This document shows, piece after piece, positions 23,126 to 33,868 of a stretch of DNA of 64,000 nt. The position numbers were made by a program, and so were the translations under genes. This stretch comes from Allodiplogaster sudhausi (lineage: Eukaryota > Nematoda > Chromadorea > Rhabditida > Diplogasteridae), in assembly GCA_945643635.1 (NCBI GenBank), contig CALZFC010000017.1, forward strand, positions 2,056,001 to 2,120,000, in the 5' to 3' direction. How positions within the stretch are numbered: position 1 is the first letter of the stretch; each line of letters begins with the position of its first letter. The notes under the pieces are model-generated. The model did not search any database, was not told the origin of the DNA, and saw only the letters and a list, made by a program, of their open reading frames with translations.

Positions 23126-23859
23126 TAATCGTCAATGCTGATAATTCGCAGTATAAAATACACAAGAAAACAATAGTACATTACAAGTGGAAGTTACGGA
23201 GATAGCAAAAAAAATAGAAGATGCAATAAATGCACTTGGATCGTGTACTTTCTTGCTACATACTTACTTTCTGCAAAGATGATTCTAGCTTGTATAAATT
23301 TGAATATTCAGTAATGTGTTTGCACGGGATTCAAGACATGACTTGTATTTTTTGTGTACAAAGGGATATTTTAAATTTTTTTAAAGTTGTGTGAGCAACT
23401 TTTCGTGCTGATTAAAAATAAGCAACATATTATTGTACATCATTCCGCTCGATATGGTCATAATCGAGCTATCCTGTATCCGAACGACATGATGCTGTTT
23501 CTTCCTGAAGAAGGGCATCATTAAGACTTGTTGATATCTCACCACCGTTTTTGACACTATTCTCGCACAAAGCATGCTAGGTCATCACTAAAATATATTT
23601 ATGTCCATTCACCGATATCACTACATTTATGCATAGTAAATCGGTATGTTCCTTATCGCCAATTAGCGTATCAAAGGGTATCAGCAAATAAATGATAGTA
23701 ATCATGTCTACGAGCACTAATGTTTTGCAATATACATAGTTTACATTTTTGAAAGAAATGCATTTTGAACATTTCAAACAGCGATTCAGGAGACAATTTT
23801 ACACCGCGTAATTACACCGCGGATATCATTTTGTAAAATTGATACTTCTAAGTATGCGT

Positions 23860-26697
23860 TCACGAAGATGTCTCCGGTGTTGCATTGTTGGCAAAGTTCG
23901 TGACGACCGTAGTGAAGGAGGGATCGATAGGAAGTACTGTCGCCTTTTTCTCGCTTTTGCAGCACTTGAAGATATGTAGAATAAATAGCTAAACAAGTAT
24001 CAATGAGAAATATCAAATTTCAAAGTTGATGATTAGCTAAAAATGTATTTTTTATTTGCTAAATCAAAGTTCAGTGCAGGAATCACCAAAACCAGGCCCG
24101 GTCTTGCGGGCCGGGCCAAGTTGGGTCCGCCATCCTGACGGGCCAGGTCAACCCTTCAAATTGCTGGCCCGGCAAGAGCCGAGTAGAGAGAAAAAATATT
24201 AAGTCGGGCCCGGGCCCAAAATTCCTTGCAGGGCCCCGATTCGGACCCCGCTCAGGTCAGCTTTTATGAGATAGAGAAAAAAATAAAATATTCTCGTTCA
24301 TTTTGGAATGTTATTTTAAACATATTATTTGTTTATTAGCTTTAAGTGTTGCATAGAAATAAATATAGCAATTGTAAAATACAATTTCTGCGGTGGTTGC
24401 CACGTCGTCTAGTTCGACTACCTCTACCTTAATGTTTTTCATTCTAAATTTATTGTTGTAAAAAAATTTTTATAGCAACAGCTAAACAACACAGTGAAAA
24501 GGTAGCGGTTCGTTTTCTATGCACTATTAGCTTCCTGCGCCATGCTGAGTCAGGCTCGGGCCCAGCCCGGGCCGGATTGAGCCGATTGTTTTGAACGCGG
24601 GCCGGGCCCTAACTTCAAAATCTCTGCCCGTACCGCGCCCGTGCTCGACCCGCTTTGGGCTTCCCTGCATCAATGCCTGCACCTGTTCGCGTAGACATTT
24701 GACGCATGAGATGACAAGAATAGGGTCAGTAATCGGGAAGATGATCGTGATGCGAACGAGAAGCGAGCCGCCATAACTGAGGTCGACGCCTGAAGATACA
24801 TACTATTTTGATTACTGTTATTTTATGCTAATCTGCATTACTGTATATAAGGCGGCATAAAGAAGAAGTGGAGAATAACGCAATATAGGTAGCACTGATT
24901 TCATACCTGTAACAGGCGAGAGAAAAATGAGAATCATCGGCACGTACGAGAAGATAGTCGGGATTAGTGTCTATAATAAAGGATTGGATTGGTGGTCCAC
25001 GTCAGGATACGAAATCGAAATCCACGCTCCCATTTGACACCCACGTCCGTGGCTAGTATAATGCTCTGTAATATCTATAACCTGCACGAGAAGTGCGATG
25101 AATAGCTGCCGATGCAATTCGTGCGTCCTGTTCGACATGGTGATCGTCTTGAAGGCGCGGCGGATTCGGATGATGCAGAAGATGATGAGAGCACCGGTTC
25201 CTGTAGTAAAAAAAAACGTGTTAAAGGAGCTTCAAAAGTCACGCTTGAATTCAAATGGATTGCGGTTGAGTTTTGTGCGCCACTAAAGAAGTGGGAAGCA
25301 GAGAAGACTTCGTTGAAGTATAGAAAAAAAGAAGGCATGCTTACCAAGAACAAGCGTCGTCCACCCGATGGTCGCGAGCACATGCGGGAAGTTCCAGTCA
25401 AATCCACCCTTGCCATCGGGCATCTTAATAAGCGAAACGTATTCCAGTTTAGAATGGTTTTGATGTTGATGTTGTGTGTCGTCATAATCTGAGCATTCCT
25501 CTACTAGTTGCCGCAATGAGATCTCATCAACTTACCAACACCATTACAGCGAAATAGGAGTTCCGCTTCGGGTCCAGCTCAAAGAGCTCGTACATGTGGA
25601 GTCGTGTGAGCAACTGCAGAAGTGAAAGTGATAAATTACTGATGTTTAATGCTATGCCCGGTGCAACAATCGGAAGAGCAGTTGTCAAAACAATATTGTC
25701 CAACTTGACTTGACAAAGAGAACACTGACATCATCCGAGTACGTCGTTGGGCAGCAGCACGCGAGGATGAAGACGTTGAAGAGCAGATTGTACCCGAGCG
25801 CAAGAATGCAAAGTAGCAGAGCAGCTTTCCAGACATTCCAGTCGGCGATCCATCGCAGGTAGGAAGGCCTTTTTGGATTAGTCAATTTTAGGGTGCAATG
25901 ACCTATTTATTCATTGTATATGAAAAATGCTCAATAATGTCAATTTCAATTACATATTTAAATTTTTTTTACTAACTGGCAAATGGCGTTCCATCGGTAG
26001 ACAAAGTGGAGTGAGAGAAGAATGAATGTTTGGTAGAACATGAGAATGAAGATGGAGCACGAAATGATGCCGCCGTAGTAGGGAAGGCGAGGCGCGAGCT
26101 CGGTGAAGTAGATCCAGCCATTGCCGCTGAAGTAGACGACCTGAATGAGAGGCATTTTCCATCCATGATTTCATCTGCCTCACGAGCTTATTGGGCCAAT
26201 GTTCTGATGGAATGCACTGAGACCTATTTCAGGGAAGCGGGCGATCGATGTGCGGGGGGGGGGAGCGTTGAGAACTTGTCAAGTTGATAGGTTCGCGATA
26301 GCAAGGGCCAAACGAGTCGCTCGCACTACAACGAATACAAAAATTTGTCGTACCGGTCGTATGACGGCGTGATTCAATGAGAAGATGATGTTCGAGCAGG
26401 CGAACGCGAGCAGCAGGAAGCGATAGTTTCCGAGGCTTGCCTATTATATGTAGATAGGTAGGCACGTGTGTATATTAATTAATCTTTCGATCTGAAGATT
26501 TCAAAAAAGAATATTGGTTTAATGAGTAATAAAATAAAAAATAACAATTTATATTTTTTTTAAAGTACTAGTAGCCGAACTCGGCTACTGACTCGAGTGT
26601 GCTGTCGAAGCGTGAGGCATGCAAGGAGGCTGTTCGTGCAGCACGCAACGACACAGACGCTGATTTGCAGGGCCTCAATCGCGGAGTGGGAGTCCAT
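23860..26697 (-). CDS. Str-superfamily serpentine chemoreceptor R1 (10 exons)
   Basis: Ten GT-AG exons join in phase to about 356 residues: 26593-26697, 26354-26440, 25977-26140, 25730-25868, 25536-25613, 25345-25423, 25082-25200, 24907-24970, 24683-24789 and 23860-23988. Landmarks in order are TM1 'LQISVCVVACCTNSLLACL', TM2 'GNYRFLLLAFACSNIIFS', the TM3 exon ending 'LHFVYRWNAIC' (the Str family FxYRY-like motif), TM4 'WKAALLLCILALGYNLLF', TM6 'TGALIIFCIIRIRRAFK', TM7 'PITDPILVISCVKCLRE' (family DP motif) and a cytosolic tail 'VLPIDPSFTTVVTNF'. Such receptors act in ciliated chemosensory neurons. R2 is its close duplicate. The last intron carries a GC-rich MITE. Confidence 0.88.
24077..24669. 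mobile_element. GC-rich hAT-like MITE in the last intron of R1
   Basis: Dense GGGCC/CCCGG words fill both ends. Left 'CAGGAATCACCAAAACC' and right (reversed) 'CAGGGAAGCCCAAAGCGGG' are imperfect terminal repeats. Flanking 8-mers 'gttcagtg' and 'catcaatg' resemble a decayed 8-bp duplication. Boundaries are approximate. Confidence 0.55.
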
Positions 26698-27346
26698 CCT
26701 TCCCGGTCCAGCAGCGAAAACTCTAGATACCGTAAACTGAAACCTCGGCAAAGTGAGCTCGAAGTTTTCGAACAATCCTGTGATATATAACTTGCCAACG
26801 CCCATGTATGCATAATTATATGTATATTATACCCATACAAACTTCTGAATGTACCCATGCGTACACACGTCTCTTTCCGTTGAACAATTTAATCTTTCTG
26901 TTATCGTCTTCTTTCCACTTCCTGAGCAGTCCTGTATGGAATCCGCACAAGTGATTCATACATCTGCGCTCTATTCATAAGAAATTCAGTATGCATAGAG
27001 ATATGCTATCAGAATGTACAGGATTATTCGCATTAATCTTCTTTTTGTCAACGGTTGTCTCCTGACTGCCCGACATGTTAAAAAAAATATGCATTGAAAA
27101 ATATTTATCTCCGTTCAGCGACATCATGACTTTCATAGTCAATAGGCATATTCCGTATCATAATTAAGGATGTTGAGAGGAAATAAAATGATCGTGCGGA
27201 AGAAGTAGAAGAAAGAAGCTGGAAGGCAGATTATTCTTGCAGAAAGCGGATCCGCGGAAACTCCATTGAATGATTTTCGAAGCCAGATATTGAAGTATCT
27301 TTCTCCCCTCTCTCCCCCTCTCTGTTTCTCACTCTCTCCCTCTCGT

Positions 27347-27377
<31 letters not shown>

Positions 27378-28835
27378 TGCAGCCAGCGTTGTGCTATTTT
27401 TTCCAGATTAATCCGCTGTCTATTCACAAGAAGTTAAACAAAGCGAAAGACAAGCGCTACCGGTCACAGAAAAATACTATTTCCTAATTCTCCTCCTACG
27501 TCTGCATTAGATTTTTTTTCTTACAATTAGTGTGATGACATATGTATGAATAATAGGAGATTATGGATCTTATGTAATCTTTAAAAAGACAACATATTGA
27601 AATTCCCAACACTTAAAAAATATCAGAGGCTTCGATCTTGGTATATGTACATACATATATACATACATATACATATATGTAAATATATATACACATATAT
27701 GTAAAATTATTTATTTATTCATCCTTCAATTTAAAGATGTGACAACATATTGAATACCACGCCATGCTATCAGTGCAACAAATGAGAAAGGGAAGGGGGA
27801 TAGTGAAAGGCTGGCAACACTGAACCTCCACGCATGTGACGTGATAGAGCGGGGGGGGGGGGGGGGGGGGAGCGACTTCTCGACGGGTGGGCCAGGCCCC
27901 TACAGCACTTGAGGAGTGTGATGGCGCCACACACCAAAAGGAGCAGAGTGCAGCAAAGGGGAGTGAATGATGGGAAGAATAGTATAGTTCATATACACGT
28001 ATGTATGTATGTATGTATATGTTTAAAAAAATTCAAAACTACCTGCACTGCATAGATTAAAGGAAATATAGCATTATAAATTTGAATATTCTATTCGAAA
28101 AATGTCTAAAAGCGGAATACTCTCAAAATGTTTCTGAAAGAGTTTAAGGCTCTGAGATTGTAATAATTAAACACAGGAATTTCACAATTCATTTTACCTC
28201 AATAGTTTAAGCTATTACTTCCTTGGCGTAGTTCAATTTTGCTCGCTTGTGCTTCAGTGCTCTCGTTTGCTATATGTTTGTCATTTCATTCTGCAATTTC
28301 ATAACTTTAGAAAATAGGAATACGAGTGTGACGACATGTTATTGTTCACGCAGGGAAACTCTATTCGTTTTATAAACGGTTTGCAGGTATGTTTGCCTTT
28401 TTAGACGAACTTTCTTCTTGCCACTTGATTGTCAGAGGATATACTGCTCATTGTAAATTATGCGGCTATTGTATTTACTATTAATGCAATTCGTATTGGT
28501 AATTTATCTTGAGTGTATGGGAATAGCAGAAGGAGCACTTTTTTGAAAATAATTGCAAAGGTTTTTCGCAGAAACTTTAGCAATTGGTCTGGAAGTATTC
28601 ATTCAACTCTCGGTAACGAGGGATATGGAAAATAGCTTGCATGCCATAATGTGCGGCGATAACTCAGATTCACCAGAAAATTGAAATGTATTTAAAATAA
28701 AGGAAAGCATCTACAGGAGAAATACGATTAGCTGTTTTTATAGCAAATTCATTAATTTTTGGTGTTTGGTAGTATTTTTAGTCTTCTAAAATGCTTCCAG
28801 ATTCTTTTGTTTTCTTTTTAGTTCGACGTAGTCTG
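26698..28835. other. R1 5' flank and intergenic DNA
   Basis: About 26885-27000 is homologous to about 31660-31760 upstream of R2 (shared 'ctgttatcgtcttctttcc'), so the duplication included the upstream flank. About 27095-27170 resembles 23590-23670. A CT tract lies at about 27300-27377 and a poly-G run at 27851-27870. No gene seen. Confidence 0.5.
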
Positions 28836-28839
28836 AATG

Positions 28840-28928
28840 TCTGGTTTCGTGGACACTTCACAACGATAGTGGATCGGAAACGGAGAGTACTTATGAGGAG
28901 CGCGTCGCTGCAACCGACATTGAAGCCT
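28840..28928 (-). pseudogene. Relic TM7 exon of another Str-type receptor
   Basis: The minus strand starts after an intact 'tttcag' and aligns base for base with the TM7 exon of R3 (33177-33283): both share 'GCTCCTCATAAG' and 'CCGTTTCCGATCC', and the surrounding non-coding DNA (about 28660-28830) also matches that around 33063-33110. An 11-base deletion destroys the TM7 frame. No other exons of this copy are present, so it is a truncated receptor pseudogene just downstream of R2. Confidence 0.75.
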
Positions 28929-29101
28929 GAAATGTGATATCAAAGGGGATTTCAGCATAGAAAATTAGAGTTAATCATGATCACGTACAGCTAAGGTTCC
29001 GCAATGCAATTTAAACGATTTTTCTTTAGAAAGAATGCATTTTGGATATGGAATTACACCATTGATCTCACTTTGTAACATTCATACTTATAATTATACT
29101 T

Positions 29102-31529
29102 CTATAAAGTCACGTTTATAGATGCCCCCGGTGTTGTATTATTGGCGTAGTTCTTGACTACCGTCGTAAAGGAGGGGTCGAGTGGGACGACGGCCGACTC
29201 TTTCTCGCTTTTGCAGAACTTGAAGATCGGTAGCATAAGTACCTTAAACAAGTCAATGAGATGTAACATAATTCAACATTTATTATCTGATTAGGTTCTG
29301 TTAAAGTGCAATGCTTCCACCTGCTCACGTAGACATTTGACGAACGAGATGACAAGAATGGGGTCAGTAATCGGGAAGACTATCGTGATGCGAACGAGCA
29401 GCGAACCGCCATAACTGAGGTCGACGCCTGAACAACTACTTTGGTTCTTTCCATTTTATGCCAATCAGTATTACTGTAGAAACGAGCGGAAGGGCGAACA
29501 AGAAAAAAAAACTTTTTTTTAAACGTTGATTTTGCACCTGTAACCGGCGACAGAAAAATGAGCATCATCGGTACGTAAGAGAAGATTGTCGGGATTAGGG
29601 TCTATAAATCATACCTGTACAAGCTCGCGTCCGGGGACGGTTTATTTTTATTTTTTATTTTTTATAATTGACTCAAATTATGTTTGCGACTTTGACTGAC
29701 CTGTATGAGAAGTGCGATGAAGAGCTGCCGATGCAATTCGTGCGTCCTGTTCGACATGGCGATCGTCTTGAAGGCGCGCCGGATTCGGATGATGCAGAAG
29801 ATGATGAGAGCGCCGGTTCCTGTAGGAAGGAGAAGGTGTCAAAGAAAGAATTGAGTATTGAGAGGTGTATCGAGGACATTGTTGGAATTAATTGGAAGAA
29901 TAAAGGAAAGAATCGGAAATGCTTACCAAGCACAAGCGTCGACCACCCAATGGTCGCGAGAACATGCGCAAAGTTCCAGTCAAATCCACCTTTTCCATTG
30001 GGCATCTCAATGAGAGAAGCATGCATGCAGATTAGAATACTGTTATGTTGTTAATCTTGTGAGACATTATCATCCGAGCAGACATAGTTCTTCTAGCTGC
30101 CACAATGAGACACCTTTTCAGCTTACCAGCACCATCACAGCAAAGTAGGAGTGCTGCCTCGGGTCCAGGTCAAAGAGCTCGTACATGTGGAGACGTGTGA
30201 GCAACTGCAGAAGGGTGAGTTAAAAATGATTGATGTTTAATGTTATTCCCGGTGCAACAATCGGAAGCGCTGTTGTCCAAACAATATTGTCCCACTTAAC
30301 TTGACATAGAGAACACTGACATCATCCGAGTACGTCGTTGGGCAGCAGCACGCCAGGATAAAGACGTTGAAGAGAAGATTGTAGCCGAGCGCAAGAATGC
30401 CAAGTAGCAGAGCAGCTTTCCATACATGCCACTTGGATATCCATTGCAGGTACGAAGGCCTGCTTATTTATTTATGCTCAACGACAACTACTGTTTCTGT
30501 TTTGCTATTGCTCACTGGCAAATGGCGTTCCATCGGTAGACAAAGTGGAGTGAGAGAAGAATGAATGTTTGGTAGAACATGAGAATGAAGATGGAGCACG
30601 AAATGATGCCGCCGTAGTAGGGAAGGCGAGGAGCGAGTTCGGTGAAGTAGATCCAGCCGTTGCCGCTGAAGTAGACGACCTGTGCAAGGTGCACGACATG
30701 TCAAAGATTTAGCGCTACCGGGATTCGAACCCGGGTACACCCACTCATGAGTCGAGTGCGCTACCACTGAGTTATAAACAATACCCATGATACCACAACG
30801 CGATTTCACATGCGTTATCCCCTTTGTATACCGCACCCGTCCGCCTCTTCGAGCAACAGATGTCTGCGGGCCAATGTGTTGACAGAATGCACGGGGGTCT
30901 ATCATCAGCACCTGCTATCTCGGCCAGCCTTGCGCTTTCTCTAGCAGCATCGGCCATGGATTGTATTTGGGAATTTCGGCTGACCGGGAAGAACTTGCCT
31001 TTTTGACATTGGAATACGGCGCCACTTGCCACTAGACCACCGAGGCCCCATGCACTACAAAGCGCATTCCAAATATTGGGCGTACCGGTCGGATCACGAC
31101 GTGATTCAATGAGAAGACGATGTTCGAGCAGGCGAACGCGAGCAAAAGGAAGCGATAGTTGCCGATGCTTACCTTTAATAGACGGCCATACATGTCTCGT
31201 CAAAAGTTCTGCTTGCGATCTGTCTTATTTTAATTTAAAAAAAAAGATTCTTGAATTCGAGCCTTTTTGCCTGTCATATGTTAAAGCAAGAGGGCATGTC
31301 TTTGGGAGAAACGCGACAACAATGATCAGGAAAATTCAATTAAATAGATTTTTAGATATAGTTTCGAGCTCCTTTAAAAAAGTTTTTTTTTATTAATAAA
31401 TTAATAAATTACTCGTCGACCGACTCGAGTGTGCTGTCGAAGAGTGAGGCAAGCGAGCGCGCTGTTCGTGCAGCACGCAACGACGCACACACTGATTTGC
31501 AGGATCTCCTTTGCGGAGTGCGCGTCCAT
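29102..31529 (-). CDS. Str-superfamily serpentine chemoreceptor R2 (10 exons)
   Basis: Same gene structure as R1, exon for exon and phase for phase: 31425-31529, 31086-31172, 30516-30679, 30321-30459, 30127-30204, 29927-30005, 29701-29819, 29538-29601, 29321-29427 and 29102-29242, about 360 residues. TM1 'LQISVCVVACCTNSALACL', the TM2 exon 'GNYRFLLLAFACSNIVFS', a TM3 exon identical in protein to that of R1 (ends 'LHFVYRWNAIC'), TM7 'PITDPILVISFVKCLRE' and tail 'VVPLDPSFTTVVKNYANN'. The second intron holds a tRNA-like insertion absent in that form from R1. All splice sites are canonical and no stop interrupts the frame, so it looks intact. The likely role is ligand detection in sensory neurons (from family knowledge). 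Confidence 0.88.
30708..31060 (-). mobile_element. SINE-like insertion with tRNA-like modules at both ends
   Basis: On the minus strand it begins with 'GGTGGTCTAGTGGCAAG' (A-box-like, about 31025-31048) and ends with 'ACTCAGTGGTAGCGC' plus 'GGGTTCGAATCCC' (A and B boxes, about 30715-30770), with about 230 bases between. Neither module folds into a full cloverleaf (the acceptor arms do not pair). A shorter, decayed relative lies in the same intron of R1 (about 26190-26225). Confidence 0.55.
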
Positions 31530-31559
31530 CCTGCCGGGTCCTGCAACGTACACTTTTGA

Positions 31560-32894
31560 TACTGTAGACTCTGACCGTAATTCCGCAAGGTGAGCTTTGG
31601 CTTAACGAACAATCTTGTAGTTTTCCTTCTTAACACCGCTCATCTATCTACTCCTGCTGATGCATTTAATCTATCTGTTATCGTCTTCTTTCCCTCCTTT
31701 CTAAACTGCTATCTATCTACCTGTTTTGCATTCTATTCATAAGCAATTATCGGAAGTAAGGAGACAGCCTAGATCGCTTGCATAATCTCGTGACGTCATC
31801 GCAGTGACAAGAATCTTTTGCAGACATGCGCAAAGAGAAGATTTCAATAAATAACTATATGCTTAGAGAGGAATCGCTTGTTATCGTAGTCTTTAATTTC
31901 TTATGAATCGACGGGGCACGACGTTGCAAAAATGGCCATATGATAGACTTTTAAAAGCAAAAATAAAAAATAAGAGAAAATGTCATCATGTGACAAGGAT
32001 CTATATATTGTATGCACAAACGTATGTATGTATGTCACACTATGTGCAAACATACAGTCCCGCCCAACATTTCAGGTACATAGATTAATCAGATTAATTA
32101 GATTAATCAAAATAATCTCAATTGATTTTTCAGCGCTCAGGACGCATTTCAATAGAGATATCAGGTCAATCTAAACTAATTCGATGCTTCTAAATGCGTT
32201 GATAATGTTATTTACTTAAAACAAGTTGGCCCTAACGAGAATATTGATATTTTAGCCAGAAAATTCAAAAGAATTCATATCACCCTCGCAGAAGTAAAAC
32301 TGGTAATTCTCATTCGCAATCCCCATTGTTTCTGTTGTAAGATTGAATTGCTTCAATCTTTGTTGGGAGTTGTTACTTAGATTCGTTTCTAACTTCTAAG
32401 TTTCATGAGTCATGCAGAAATGTTAGACGCACGCTATTGTTTAATTAGAAGATTTAAGTGAGTCTACGCCATTTAATAAATACTTTTTAGCTACACCCAG
32501 CGAGCACACCAACTTCCGCACATTTATTCTTATATTCTTTTCAATCTTTAATCGCTCCGTCTCAAAGCCTTCATCAGTTATAATCATACAAGTGTTGTGG
32601 CTGCATTAAATTATTATTTTGTTTTGTCTGGAACTGTTCGCGATTGCTTTGTTACGAAGGATATTAATCCTCACTGCGCGATGACTTCAATTCACCAGGA
32701 GAAGAAAAAGCAAAATTAGGGAAAAGATCAACAGAAGAAATACGATTGGGAAATGAATGGTCTCATATTTACACGACTTCAAGCACGCCTCATCACATCA
32801 CTTTTTTTCTGGAAGCACGAATATATAAAACGTTTGAGTTGTCAAAAAATGAACGAAAAATCTGGTTCCATCAATATACATACGTAGATAGATA
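31560..32894. other. Intergenic DNA between R2 and R3
   Basis: R2 5' flank (homologous to the R1 5' flank), then AT-rich DNA with TATGTATG words near 32025. No gene, RNA or clear repeat boundary seen. Confidence 0.5.
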
Positions 32895-33836
32895 TTAGTG
32901 AACACGGTGCCTGGGGCTGCGTGGTGCATTTTGCATTGCTCGCAAAGTCTGCGCATTTGAAACAGCGGCCGTGGAGCTGCGATCCTCGGGAGCCACAACC
33001 ATGGCACACATTGCATTCCAGCACCTGAAGAATGTCAGGGCAGCGATCTGAAAAGAAATTTTTACTCATTTCTGGTGTTTGGTATTACGTTTTTTAATCT
33101 TCTTAAATACATATTTAGCGATTTGCTTTGCTATCGATTTTCATTTTATCACAGAAGGTTACTGTAGCCCGCTTGCCTGGTTGCGTAGGCACTTTACAAA
33201 GACAATTATGATGACTGGATCGGAAACGGAGAAGAAGATGGACATCCTTATGAGGAGCGCTCCGCTGCTACCGAAATTCAAGCCTGAAATGAAAGGCTAG
33301 AAACATTCAAAAGCAAGATCACAATCAATATAACAAATTACGAAATACTAAAATGGAGATACTCTGTGCGAGATATTTACAAACATTTCACCTGTTAGAG
33401 GCAGAAGAAATATCGCCGCCATAGGAATGTATGAAAATAGGGTCGGAATAAAAGTCTGCAATATTCGTGTAATCTTTAAAGGAGCACGACACGAAACTCA
33501 ACCGTAATCTTTGTTTTTTTTTCAATTTTTCTGATCATTGTATTTGCTGGTCTGTCTAAATCGCATGCTTTCTCGCCATTGCGTCAGGGAAAATGGCGCG
33601 AATTCAAATGCGAATTTTTGGCTCGTTTAAAAATGGGGTGAGGTCCATTGGGTGGAGAAGATAACAATTTCTCTTCTAACTTGCATGAGAAGCGCGTAAA
33701 AGAGCTGGCGATGCATTGCTCTGGTGTGTTTCGACATTTCAATCGTCTTGAACGCATTTCGAATACGGACGATGCAGAGGATAATGACGGCGCTAGGAGC
33801 TGACATCAAAAGTGGATTAGAGGGAGAGAGAGAGCG

Positions 33837-33868
<32 letters not shown>

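Noticed and set aside
24591..24776. + strand 61-codon ORF
   Set aside because: Overlaps the GC-rich MITE and the antisense of the R1 TM7 exon; a shadow frame.
30711..30780. Intact tRNA gene
   Set aside because: A and B boxes are good, but the acceptor strands do not pair and the anticodon loop lacks a T before the anticodon; treated as SINE-like.
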